From Cyanosarcina radialis HA8281-LM2 (GTDB taxonomy: Bacteria > Cyanobacteriota > Cyanobacteriia > Cyanobacteriales > CCAP-1448), in NCBI GenBank assembly GCA_019359615.1, contig JAHHHA010000014.1, positions 82,152-146,151 on the forward strand: DNA of 64,000 nt, given 5' to 3'. Below, one piece after another: positions 1 to 10,400 of the stretch. Both the position numbers and the translations under genes were made by a program. Below the pieces are notes generated by a model. The model was not told the DNA's origin. It searched no databases and saw nothing but the letters and a program-made list of their open reading frames with translations. Every line of letters begins with the position of its first letter. Within the stretch, counting starts at the first letter, position 1.

Positions 1-1
1 G

Positions 2-709
2 CTTAAAGAACAACAACTATCTCCAGATAAATTCTTTATTTTACCAGTAACGTTCGATCCCAGTCGCTTTGTCATTCAAGAAAAACCACAATATTTACTC
101 GATCGCTATCAAATTCAAGCAAATCGACCGATTATTTTGACAGTTTCTAGATTAGATATTCAAGCCATCTCTAAAGGTTACGAACCGATCCTGCAAGCTT
201 TACCTGAAGTGCGCAAACATCTACCTAATGTCTGCTATATTTTAGTAGGTAAAGGGAGCGATCGCCCTCGAATTGAAAGATTAATTGTCGAGCTAAATTT
301 AGAGCAAAATGTCATCTTGACTGGTTTCGTCCCCGATGATGAATTGAACGACTATTACAACTTGTGCGATTTGTTTGCTATGGTAGGCAAAACCGAAGGT
401 TTTGGCATTGTTTATTTAGAAGCCTTAGCTTGCGGCAAGCCCGCTCTAGGTGGAAATCGAGACGGCGCGTTAGATGCCTTGTGTCATGGTAAACTGGGAG
501 CTTTAGTAGATCCTGAAGATAAAGAAGCGATCGCCCAAACTATCGTCCAAATTTTGCAAGGAACTTATCCGCAACCAATTATGTATCAACCAGAGGCTTT
601 GCGTCAAAAAATTATCGATCTGTATGGGTGGGAACGATTTGAAAATCGCATAGAAGAATTATTTTATAATGCAGATAAACCGCAGATAAACGCAGATAAA
701 CGCAGATAA
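2..709 (+). CDS. GT4-family glycosyltransferase, 5' end outside window
   Basis: The frame is open from the left edge, so the N-terminal acceptor-binding half is missing. What remains is the C-terminal nucleotide-sugar-binding Rossmann half of a GT-B enzyme of family GT4: LTVSRLD at the domain start, a VGKG strand, and the EGFGIVYLEALACGKP signature that holds the catalytic/sugar-nucleotide glutamates. It should transfer a sugar from an NDP-sugar to a lipid or polysaccharide acceptor in the cytoplasm; the substrate cannot be read. The last dozen residues (NADKPQINADKRR) are encoded by a short tandem repeat (GCAGATAAAC units, 669-708), so the natural C-terminus has been replaced or extended by repeat DNA. 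The next GT4 gene follows on the same strand. Confidence 0.85.
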   Translation, partial: LKEQQLSPDKFFILPVTFDPSRFVIQEKPQYLLDRYQIQANRPIILTVSRLDIQAISKGYEPILQALPEVRKHLPNVCYILVGKGSDRPRIERLIVELNLEQNVILTGFVPDDELNDYYNLCDLFAMVGKTEGFGIVYLEALACGKPALGGNRDGALDALCHGKLGALVDPEDKEAIAQTIVQILQGTYPQPIMYQPEALRQKIIDLYGWERFENRIEELFYNADKPQINADKRR

Positions 710-746
710 GTTTGATGAGTTATCGACTTTCGCTAGCCAGATAATT

Positions 747-1979
747 ATGAAAGTTCTGCACGTTATTCCTTCAATTTCTCCAATACGCGGCGGTCCTAGT
801 TATGCAGTTCTGGAAACAGTAAAAGCTTTAAGGAATTTAGGAATTGATTCTGAAATTGTCACTACTGACGACAACGGCCCGAATGAAGTTCTAGACGTGC
901 CTTTGGCAGAAAAATTTGAGTATGAGGGAGTGCCAGTTTTTTGCTTTCCTCGATTTGCTCCACCCCCTAAGGGAGTATCTTTTAATACCGATCGCGCTTT
1001 TCTATTCTCTGCCGATTTAACTAAATGGCTTTGGCAGCATACTCGCAATTACGACCTTTTAGAAACTCGCTATCTTTTTTCTTACCCTTCCAGTTGCGCT
1101 CGCATCATCGCCCAAATCCAAAAAGTGCCTTATATCGTCCATCCCACGGGTCAGCTAGCAACTTGGGCGCTATCTCAAAGTCGAAAAAAAAAGCAAATAT
1201 ATTCCTTTTTAATCGAACGTCGGAACTTAAATCGAGCATCAGCCATTCAATGTTCTTCTGCTGGAGAAGCTAAAGACATCTATAATTTCGGAATTAAGAC
1301 CCCTACTTTTGTCGCTCCCGTTGGGGTGAGTTCTCTAGTCGAGCGTCCGACAGCCAAACAGAAGCTGCGCGATATTTATCGCCTCCCAGGTGAGACACCT
1401 GTAGTTTTGTTCCTCTCTCGCCTCCATCCCAAAAAGCGGCCGGATTTACTTATAAGCGCCCTCAGTCAGCTTGCCCAGCAAAACTACGATTTTCACTTGA
1501 TTTTGGCAGGTACGGGCGAACCAGACTACCTGAGCTACTTAGAAAATTCGATCGCTTCTTTGGGTTTAGCTGCGCAAATCTCGTTTGCTGGTTTTGTCGC
1601 TGGCGAAGATAAGTATCTGCTACTACAAGGGTCAGACCTATTTGTGTTACCATCTTTCTCTGAGAATTTCGGTGTAGCGGTAGCAGAAGCCATGGCAGCG
1701 GGATTACCCGCCATCGTCACTTCTGGCATCCAGATCGCACCAGAAATAGCCGCAGCCAATGCTGGGCTAGCAATAGAGGGAGATGTCGATTCCCTAGCTG
1801 GCGCTATCGCTCAGTTGCTCGACTCTGCCGACTTGAGAGAAAAATTAGGAAATAATGGCAAAATTCTAGCTCAGCGACGATATTCTTGGCAGGCGATCGC
1901 TAAAGATCTCGTCACCGTATATCAATCTATCGTTCAGCAAAAAAAGCTGCCACCAGATTTGGCTGTTCGCTCGTTTTAA
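747..1979 (+). CDS. GT4-family glycosyltransferase
   Basis: A complete GT-B glycosyltransferase of about 410 residues. The N-terminal half opens with MKVLHVIPSISPIRGGPSYA, the usual first strand and glycine-rich loop. The C-terminal half starts near LFLSRLHPKKRPDLL and carries the GT4 signature SFSENFGVAVAEAMAAGLP. It should use an NDP-sugar donor in cell-envelope polysaccharide or glycolipid synthesis. It lies only 13 bases before sqdB on the same strand, so the two are probably co-transcribed. In other cyanobacteria sqdB is often followed by the sulfoquinovosyltransferase sqdX; this protein sits upstream of sqdB and I do not recognise it as SqdX, so the substrate stays open. Confidence 0.85.
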   Translation: MKVLHVIPSISPIRGGPSYAVLETVKALRNLGIDSEIVTTDDNGPNEVLDVPLAEKFEYEGVPVFCFPRFAPPPKGVSFNTDRAFLFSADLTKWLWQHTRNYDLLETRYLFSYPSSCARIIAQIQKVPYIVHPTGQLATWALSQSRKKKQIYSFLIERRNLNRASAIQCSSAGEAKDIYNFGIKTPTFVAPVGVSSLVERPTAKQKLRDIYRLPGETPVVLFLSRLHPKKRPDLLISALSQLAQQNYDFHLILAGTGEPDYLSYLENSIASLGLAAQISFAGFVAGEDKYLLLQGSDLFVLPSFSENFGVAVAEAMAAGLPAIVTSGIQIAPEIAAANAGLAIEGDVDSLAGAIAQLLDSADLREKLGNNGKILAQRRYSWQAIAKDLVTVYQSIVQQKKLPPDLAVRSF

Positions 1980-1992
1980 ATAGGAGGAGTAA

Positions 1993-3156
1993 ATGAACGT
2001 AGTTATTTTAGGAGGGGATGGGTTTTGCGGCTGGCCGACCGCACTGCATCTATCGCAATTGGGTCACGATATTGTCATCGTCGATAATTTATCGCGGCGC
2101 AATATTGATAATGAATTAGGCATCGTTTCTTTAACTCCAATTACTTCAATATTTACTCGCATCAAAGCTTGGGAAGAAGTTTCTGGTAAAGCCATTCAAT
2201 TTTACAATTTCAACATAGCCAAAGAATACGATCGCCTCTTAAACTTATTTTGCACCTACCGCCCGGATGTCGTCGTTCATTTTGCCGAACAGCGAGCCGC
2301 CCCCTACTCGATGAAGTCATCTCGGCAAAAACGATATACGGTTGACAATAATTTAAATGCCACTAATAACATCTTGTGCGCGATCGTCGATTCGGGACTA
2401 GACATCCATTTAGTTCATTTAGGAACCATGGGAGTCTACGGTTACGGCACGGCGGGAATGAAAATCCCCGAAGGTTATTTAGATATTCAAGTAACTACCG
2501 AAACCGGAGAAATTCAAAGCCAACAGATCCTATATCCAGCTAATCCCGGTAGCGTTTATCACATGACTAAAACTCAGGATCAGTTGTTCTTCTTTTACTA
2601 CAATAAAAACGATGGTATTAGAATTACAGACCTGCATCAAGGGGTAGTTTGGGGCACTAATACTCGCGAAACTAAACTCGACGAACGCCTCATTAATAGA
2701 TTTGACTACGACGGAGACTACGGCACAGTCTTAAACCGATTCTTAATGCAAGCAGCTATAGGACACCCTTTAACCGTTCACGGTACGGGCGGTCAAACTA
2801 GAGCCTTCGTCCACATCCAAGATACGGTCAGATGTATCCAGATCGCGATCGACAATCCCCCGCAAAAATCGGAGCGAGTCAAAATCTTCAATCAAATGAC
2901 AGAAACTCACCGAGTTCGAGATCTGGCCAAGTTGGTTTCCCAGATAACTGGAGCGGGAATCGAATTTCTCGATAATCCCAGGCAAGAAGCCCTAGAAAAC
3001 GACCTGCACGTCGAAAATAAATGTTTCCTAGAGCTAGGCTTAGAGCCAATTAAGCTCAGTACCGACCTGATGAAAGAAGTAACAGAGGTTGCTGCCAAGT
3101 ACAAAGATCGCTGCGATCTGGCAAAAATCATCTGTACTTCCAAGTGGCGAAAGTAG
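1993..3156 (+). CDS. sqdB: UDP-sulfoquinovose synthase
   Basis: This enzyme makes UDP-sulfoquinovose from UDP-glucose and sulfite, the committed step to the thylakoid lipid sulfoquinovosyldiacylglycerol. It is an extended short-chain dehydrogenase of 387 residues, normal for the family. The NAD-binding loop is GGDGFCGW near residues 8-15, the catalytic YHMTK is near residue 190, and the SqdB-typical segment FAEQRAAPYSM is present. The start is fixed by a strong Shine-Dalgarno sequence, GGAGGAG at 1983-1989, four bases before the ATG. It follows the GT4 gene by 13 bases and is probably its operon partner. A block of short intergenic repeats follows the stop codon. Confidence 0.96.
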   Translation: MNVVILGGDGFCGWPTALHLSQLGHDIVIVDNLSRRNIDNELGIVSLTPITSIFTRIKAWEEVSGKAIQFYNFNIAKEYDRLLNLFCTYRPDVVVHFAEQRAAPYSMKSSRQKRYTVDNNLNATNNILCAIVDSGLDIHLVHLGTMGVYGYGTAGMKIPEGYLDIQVTTETGEIQSQQILYPANPGSVYHMTKTQDQLFFFYYNKNDGIRITDLHQGVVWGTNTRETKLDERLINRFDYDGDYGTVLNRFLMQAAIGHPLTVHGTGGQTRAFVHIQDTVRCIQIAIDNPPQKSERVKIFNQMTETHRVRDLAKLVSQITGAGIEFLDNPRQEALENDLHVENKCFLELGLEPIKLSTDLMKEVTEVAAKYKDRCDLAKIICTSKWRK

Positions 3157-3159
3157 GGG

Positions 3160-3196
3160 GATGAGTTCGGAGTTCGGAGTTCGGAATTCAGAGTTC
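3160..3196. repeat. GAGTTCGGAGTTCGGA-type short tandem repeat
   Basis: Tandem 8-base units (GAGTTCG) follow the sqdB stop codon and end in GGAATTCAGAG. The same motif recurs at 13880-13900 and 58293-58335, always in spacers between genes. It belongs to the class of short tandemly repeated sequences typical of repeat-rich cyanobacterial genomes. Confidence 0.7.
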
Positions 3197-3260
3197 CCCC
3201 CTCTCCCCTCTCCTTGTCCCCGTGTCAGTCACGACCATGGGCATTTGACGGGAGACGATC

Positions 3261-4190
3261 TCAAAGGGCCTGCGCTCTCAGCCAAGCTATAGGCAAGCTG
3301 AGAAACTTGCGAGAGGTGGAGACATAAGCTCTTTGCCGAAAGACATCGTAACGATTGCGTTCGATCGCGCCCAGAATTTGTTGGTATAGCATCAAGGCTG
3401 CCCAAATCGGGTAGCGAGCGTCAGGACTCAGGTAACCAATTCCCTTTTCAGCAATAACATAGAAGTTGCGGGCGCGTTGGATTTGAAATCGCATTAACGC
3501 TTGCCAGCGATCGTCGATTACTCCTTCGATCAGATCTTGTTCGGTGTAGTTAAATCGAGCTAGTTCTTCTAAAGGCAAATAAATTCGACCTCTTGCAGCA
3601 TCTTCGCCCACATCTCGCAAGATATTGGTCAATTGAAACGCAATTCCTAAAGCGATCGCCTCTTGGGTAGGAATATAGAGATCTTGCTGCCGATCCCAGG
3701 CGGCCGTCTGCAAGCCACCATTAACACCGACGATCGCGGTTGACATCAGCCCGACAGTGCCAGCCACTCGATAGCAGTAAAGTTCTAATTCTTCAAATGT
3801 CTCGTACCGATTGCGGTAAAGATCCATCCGCTGACCGGCAATCATATCCCGAAACGGTTGAATATCCATCGGAAATCGCGAGAGGGTATCGACTAAAGCC
3901 ACATCTGGATCTTCTACCGGATGTCCGGCAAAGATCGATTCTAGCTGTGCCTCCCAGCGATCGAGGGTTTCAGGAGTGGTAATCCCCGCTGGCAATCCAT
4001 CTACTAACTCATCCGTACACCTGCACCAAGCATAAATAGCCCAAATAGCTCGTCGCTTGACTTCTGGCATCAAGAGAGTGCCTAAATAAAACGTTTTAGC
4101 GTGTTTAGCGGTAATTTGCCGACAGATCTCGTAGGCATCCTCGATCGAGACTAACGTTCTCATGCCAGGTAATTTAGACAGTTGCAGCAT
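3261..4190 (-). CDS. crtB: 15-cis-phytoene synthase
   Basis: It condenses two geranylgeranyl diphosphates into phytoene, the first committed step of carotenoid synthesis. The 309-residue protein has both aspartate-rich metal-binding motifs of head-to-head prenyl synthases: DELVDG near residue 61 and DVGED near residue 187 (in NILRDVGEDAARGRIYLP). The N-terminus MLQLSKLPGMRTLVS matches the usual cyanobacterial form, so the first ATG is kept. It lies about 100 bases downstream of crtP on the same strand, the standard crtP-crtB arrangement, so one transcript from the crtP promoter is likely. The spacer between the two genes contains GTGTTAAGTGTTGAGT-type short repeats. Confidence 0.97.
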   Translation of the reverse strand: MLQLSKLPGMRTLVSIEDAYEICRQITAKHAKTFYLGTLLMPEVKRRAIWAIYAWCRCTDELVDGLPAGITTPETLDRWEAQLESIFAGHPVEDPDVALVDTLSRFPMDIQPFRDMIAGQRMDLYRNRYETFEELELYCYRVAGTVGLMSTAIVGVNGGLQTAAWDRQQDLYIPTQEAIALGIAFQLTNILRDVGEDAARGRIYLPLEELARFNYTEQDLIEGVIDDRWQALMRFQIQRARNFYVIAEKGIGYLSPDARYPIWAALMLYQQILGAIERNRYDVFRQRAYVSTSRKFLSLPIAWLRAQAL

Positions 4191-4214
4191 TCGCGATCGG
4201 CTAGCTTGTTGAAA

Positions 4215-4247
4215 GTGTTAAGTGTTAAGTGTGGAGTGTTGAGTGGC
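4215..4247. repeat. GTTAAGTGTTGAGTG-type short tandem repeat in the crtP-crtB spacer
   Basis: Units of AGTGTTA/GAGTGTTG lie between crtP and crtB. The same family is found at 13361-13392, 30227-30257, 34868-34893 and 55962-56049. It is a dispersed intergenic microrepeat without coding capacity. Confidence 0.65.
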
Positions 4248-4290
4248 AGAACTGACGACAACTTAACACTCGCGTTGCCAGCACTTATGG

Positions 4291-5727
<1,437 letters not shown>

Positions 5728-6005
5728 TTACATTTATTCAAAAATCCCCAGGAAATAGGTAACAGGAAAATCCCCATCAGTCAAACTAGGGGATTTGCTA
5801 GACCAATCTTTGTAGTTCTCACCCTTAAGGAGCGCGTGTTAGCTGAGGATGGTTCGAGGTAAAACTAACCGATAAGTTTTGCCATCAGTAAGCGACGCAC
5901 TCTTCGATCGGCTGGATGCCAACCGATCCGAAACCGATCCGAAACTGAGGATAGTCAGCCTCTATAGCTGGAGCGATAATTGTGGGTAGTTAAGGGGTAA
6001 GAGAA

Positions 6006-7295
6006 ATGACTCTGCGGGCTTCTGGGGAAGGATTAGCCAGAATTAGGCAAGCCAGGATGTACAAAGGGTGGACGATCGACGATCCGCGTTGGCTTTGGCA
6101 AGCGAGTCGGTTGTTAGAACCTGATGTTGATTGGCAGCCAGAAGGTCCTTTTGCAGATGGTTTGTCTATGCCTACTTGGAAACGGTTTCTAGCAGGAAAA
6201 GAGTCGATTAAAGTGCCAGCTTTTCAGATTTTTTGCCAGGTTTTGGGATTGAATTGGCAAGAAGTTTGCCAGCTAAGTCAAAATCGAGAGCTAGCCGCCA
6301 CTGAATCGGCTCAAGAGTTTTATGTGGAACGAGTTCCATTTGAGGAAGAATGTTATCGAGAACTTTTACATCCTGGTTCGCTAATTCGGATTAAAGCGCC
6401 GCAACAGATGGGCAAAACTTTGTTCGTGCAAAAACTGCTGGATAAATTGGCTAGTCAGGGATATCGAACGGTGAATTTGAGTTTTAAGTTGGCCGATCGG
6501 ATTCATTTCTCTAGTTTGGATAAGTTATTGCGGTGGTTAGCTACTAATGTCAGTCGAGAGTTGGGGTTGCCAAGTCCCTTAGATGACTACTGGGATGAAG
6601 CGGGAATGGGCAGTAAAAGCAGTTGTTCTACTTATTTTGAAGAGTATTTATTGGCGCAAGCAGATACACCTTTGGTTTTGGGGTTCGATGATGTCGATTT
6701 GGTGTTTCCCTACCCAGAAGTTTCGGAAGATTTTTTTGCCCTGTTGCGTTCTTGGTATGAGAAGGGCAGAACTCGGAAGCAGTGGAAGAAGTTGCGATTG
6801 TTGGCAATTCATTCGACGGAAATTTATATTCGGTTGCATATCGACCAATCCCCATTTAATGTGGGCTTGCCGATCGAGTTGCCAGAGTTTTCGAGAGAAC
6901 AAGTTCAAGATCTAGCCAAGCAACACGGACTCAATTGGAGTCTAGCTGAGGTGGAAGAATTGATGCAGATGGTGGGCGGACATCCAGATATGGTGCAGCA
7001 GGCTCTATATTATCTGAAAAATCATCCAGAAATGACACTGGAGGAGTTGTTAGAAACGGCACCGACGGAAGAGGGAATTTATCGCCATCGGTTGCGAGAA
7101 CATTTGTTAAATCTGCAAAAACATTCCGATCTGGCTGAAGCAATGAAAAAGGTGGCGATCGCAATGGAAAATGTGCGCTTGTCGCCGATGGAGATTTGGA
7201 ATTTACAACGAATGGGTTTGGTGAAGTTGCAGGGAAATGAGGTGAAATCTCGGTGTAATTTGTATAGTTTGTATTTGGGCGATCGCCTGTCGTAA
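6006..7295 (+). CDS. STAND-like ATPase with N-terminal HTH-like module
   Basis: A 429-residue regulatory-type ATPase. Residues 1-95 (LARIRQARMYKGWTIDD... TWKRFLAGKESIKVPAFQIF) match the helix-turn-helix-like module that in cyanobacteria precedes NB-ARC and AAA-like NTPases. Residues 110-330 form a P-loop domain: Walker A-like APQQMGKT near 133-140 and Walker B LVLGFDDVD near 222-230. The C-terminal part looks like a winged-helix segment (LSPMEIWNLQRMGLVKLQGN). It is probably cytosolic, with no membrane segment. AAGGGG a few bases before the ATG acts as ribosome binding site. A related ATPase with WD40 repeats follows on the same strand. The signal it senses is unknown. Confidence 0.75.
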   Translation: MTLRASGEGLARIRQARMYKGWTIDDPRWLWQASRLLEPDVDWQPEGPFADGLSMPTWKRFLAGKESIKVPAFQIFCQVLGLNWQEVCQLSQNRELAATESAQEFYVERVPFEEECYRELLHPGSLIRIKAPQQMGKTLFVQKLLDKLASQGYRTVNLSFKLADRIHFSSLDKLLRWLATNVSRELGLPSPLDDYWDEAGMGSKSSCSTYFEEYLLAQADTPLVLGFDDVDLVFPYPEVSEDFFALLRSWYEKGRTRKQWKKLRLLAIHSTEIYIRLHIDQSPFNVGLPIELPEFSREQVQDLAKQHGLNWSLAEVEELMQMVGGHPDMVQQALYYLKNHPEMTLEELLETAPTEEGIYRHRLREHLLNLQKHSDLAEAMKKVAIAMENVRLSPMEIWNLQRMGLVKLQGNEVKSRCNLYSLYLGDRLS

Positions 7296-7307
7296 AAGCC
7301 AGAATTT

Positions 7308-7434
7308 TATTGCCATGGCGAATGAATTCGCGGCTATACAATCAAAGTCCGCCTGCGCGGACTAATGCGTAGGGATTTTAAACCTGCGGAGGCAGGTTTC
7401 GTCTGCCAAGGCTGCGGTTTCAACCGCCCTCGTT
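7308..7434. repeat. Multi-hairpin palindromic intergenic repeat
   Basis: Four inverted repeats stand in a row: GCGAATGAATTCGC, AGTCCGCCTGCGCGGACT, AAACCTGCGGAGGCAGGTTT, and GGCGGTT/AACCGCC-type arms near 7415-7431. The block fills the gap between the two ATPase genes and has no coding potential. It resembles the REP-like hairpin clusters common in cyanobacterial spacers and could fold in the mRNA joining the two genes. Confidence 0.7.
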
Positions 7435-7462
7435 ATTTTCCCATATAAATGAGGAATTATCT

Positions 7463-10400
7463 ATGAACTCAAACTACTCGTATAAAGTTGGTGGCAGTCT
7501 CGATTTTAATCATCCTACCTATGTGGTACGGCAAGCCGATCGAGAATTTTGTGAAGCTTTAAAACAGGGCGATTTTTGTTACGTTCTCAACTCCAGACAG
7601 ACGGGTAAATCTTCTTTGAGAGTGCAGACAATGTACAAGTTGCAAGCAGAAGGAATTGCCTGCGCGGAAATCGATCTCACCGGAATTGGCAGCGATAAGG
7701 TAACTCCAGAACAGTGGTATGGAGGAATCATTCAAGATCTGACAAGCTCTTTCGATCTGAGCGTCGATCGCCGTCGATGGTGGCGCGATCGCGACGATCT
7801 CTCAGCAGTACATCGCTTTAGTCTGTTTATCGAGCAAGTGCTACTAGCAGAAGTAAAAGAGCCGATCGCGATCTTAATTGATGAAATCGATACGATGCTC
7901 AGATTCAGTTTTAAAGATGATTTTTTTGCCTTAATTAGAGCTTGCTACAACCGCCGCGCCGACAAACCAGAATACAACCGTTTGACGTTTGCTTTATTGG
8001 GAGTTGCCACCCCTTCCGATTTAATTCAAGATAAGACTCGCACTCCATTCAATATTGGTAGAGCGATCGAATTAACGGGTTTTCAACTCGATGAAGTTAC
8101 TCCCTTAGCTCCAGGTTTAGAGGCAATTGCTCGTCAGTCAACGGCAGTGTTGAGAGAGGTATTGAATTGGACGGGCGGACAACCTTTTCTGACGCAGAAG
8201 TTGTGCAAGTTAATTGTGACTAATTTGGCAGAGATTGAGGAAGGGAGAGAAGCCGAAGAAGTCGAGAAATTAGTGCGATCGCACCTCATTGAAAATTGGG
8301 CATCTCAAGACGAACCGGAGCATTTGAAGACAATAAGCGATCGCCTCCTCCGCAGTGGTGGGGAACGTACAGGCAGGCTGCTGGGCTTGTATCAGCAGAT
8401 TTTGCCCTCACCCCCGGCCCCTCTCCCAACTCTGGGAGAGGGGAGTAAGAATTCTCTGTCAATTCTGGGAGAGGGGAGTAAGAATTCTCTGCCAATTGGG
8501 GAAGAGGAGAGTAAGACTCTTGTTCCCCTTCTCCCACGCTGGGAGAAGGGGTTAGGGGATGAGGGCATTCCCAGCGATAACAGTCCCGAACAAATTGAGT
8601 TGCGTCTGTCTGGATTAGTAGTGAAGCAACGGGTAAGATTGAGGGTTTACAACCGAATTTACGCAGAAGTGTTCGATCGCCTTTGGGTAGCCAAAGCCTT
8701 AGCCGATTTGCGCCCCTATGCTGAAGCGATCGCCGCTTGGGAAACTTCCAACTGTCAAGATGAATCGCGGCTGTTGCGGGGACAATCGTTGCAAGATGCA
8801 CTCTCGTGGGCGAGTGGGAAAAGTTTGAGCGATCGCGATTATCAGTTTTTAGCAGGTTCTCAAGAAGTCGAAAAGCGAGAAATGCAAGTGGCTTTGGAGA
8901 CGGAAAAAAGGACGAGAGAACTGGAGAAATTAGAAGCCCAAATTAATCTAGAGGCGGAGAGAAAGGAAAAAGAGGCGCAACAGCAAGCCAATCAGATTTT
9001 GACTAAAGCCGCAAAGAAAGCCAACCAGCGGATTCGTATTGGTTCTATCATCTTGGGAATTTCGTTAGTAGGGGCAACCCTGGCTGGAGTGTTCGCAGGT
9101 ATTGCTTCGCACCAACTTAAAGAAGCGCGAGAAGGGACGCGACTGGAACAGGCAGCGACCAACATATTGCAACAGTTTCACTCAACCCAACTTGAAGCTT
9201 TACTCCCAGCTATGCGGGCTAGTCGAGATTTGAAGAAACTGATTAAAGACAAACGCTCTCTAGCAGAATATCCAGCCGTCAGTCCCTTATTTACGCTACA
9301 GAATATTCTGTTCAATATTCGCGAATACAATTCTTTAGAAGGTCATCAAGGCAGCGTTAAGAGCATTGCTTTTAGCCCGGATGGGCAAACCATCGCTTCT
9401 GGCAGCGATGACAAAACCATCAAATTGTGGAAGCGTGACGGGACTTTAATTTCTACCTTCTCTGGGGATAGCTATTGGGTTACGAGCGTTGCCTTCAGCC
9501 CGGATGGGCAAACCATCGCTTCTGGCGGTGGGGACAAAACCATCAAATTGTGGAAGCGTGACGGGACTTTAATTTCTACCCTCTCTGGCCATACTGAGGC
9601 GGTTTATAGCGTCGCCTTCAGCCCGGATGGGCAAACCATCGCTTCTGGCGGTAGAGACAAAACCATCAAACTGTGGAAGCGGGATGGGACTTTAATTACT
9701 ACCCTCTTTAGAGATACTTATGGGGTTAGGAGCATCGCCTTCAGCCCAGATGGGCAAACCATCGCTTCTGGCAGTAGAGATGGCATCAAGCTGTGGAAAC
9801 GGGACAGAACTCTAATTACTACTCTCTCTAGAGATGGTGGGGTTACGAGCGTCGCCTTCAGCCCGGACGGGCAAACCATCGCTTCTGGGGGTTATGACAA
9901 AACCATCAAATTGTGGAAGCAAGACGGGACCTTAATTTCTACCCTCTCTGGACATACTGATGGGGTTAGTAGCCTCGGCTTCAGCCCAGACGGGCAAACC
10001 ATCGCTTCTGGCAGCGTTGACAAAACCATCAAATTGTGGAAGCAAGACGGGACCTTAATTACTACCCTCTCTGGGCATAGCAATTTGGTTACAAGCGTTG
10101 CCTTCAGCCCGGACGGGCAAACCATCGCTTCTGGGGGTTATGACAAAACCATCAAATTGTGGAAGCGTGACGGAACTTTAATTACTACCCTCTCTGGACA
10201 TACTGATGGGGTTAGTAGCCTCGCCTTCAGCCCGGACGGGCAAACGATTGCTTCTGGCGGTTGGGACAACACCATCAACCTGTGGAAGCTCGACGGGACT
10301 TTAATTACTACCCTGACTGGGCTTAGCGATTCGGTTAGTAGCGTCGCGTTCAGCCCGGATGGGCAAACTCTGACTTCCGTTGGTGGTTATGGAACTGTAA

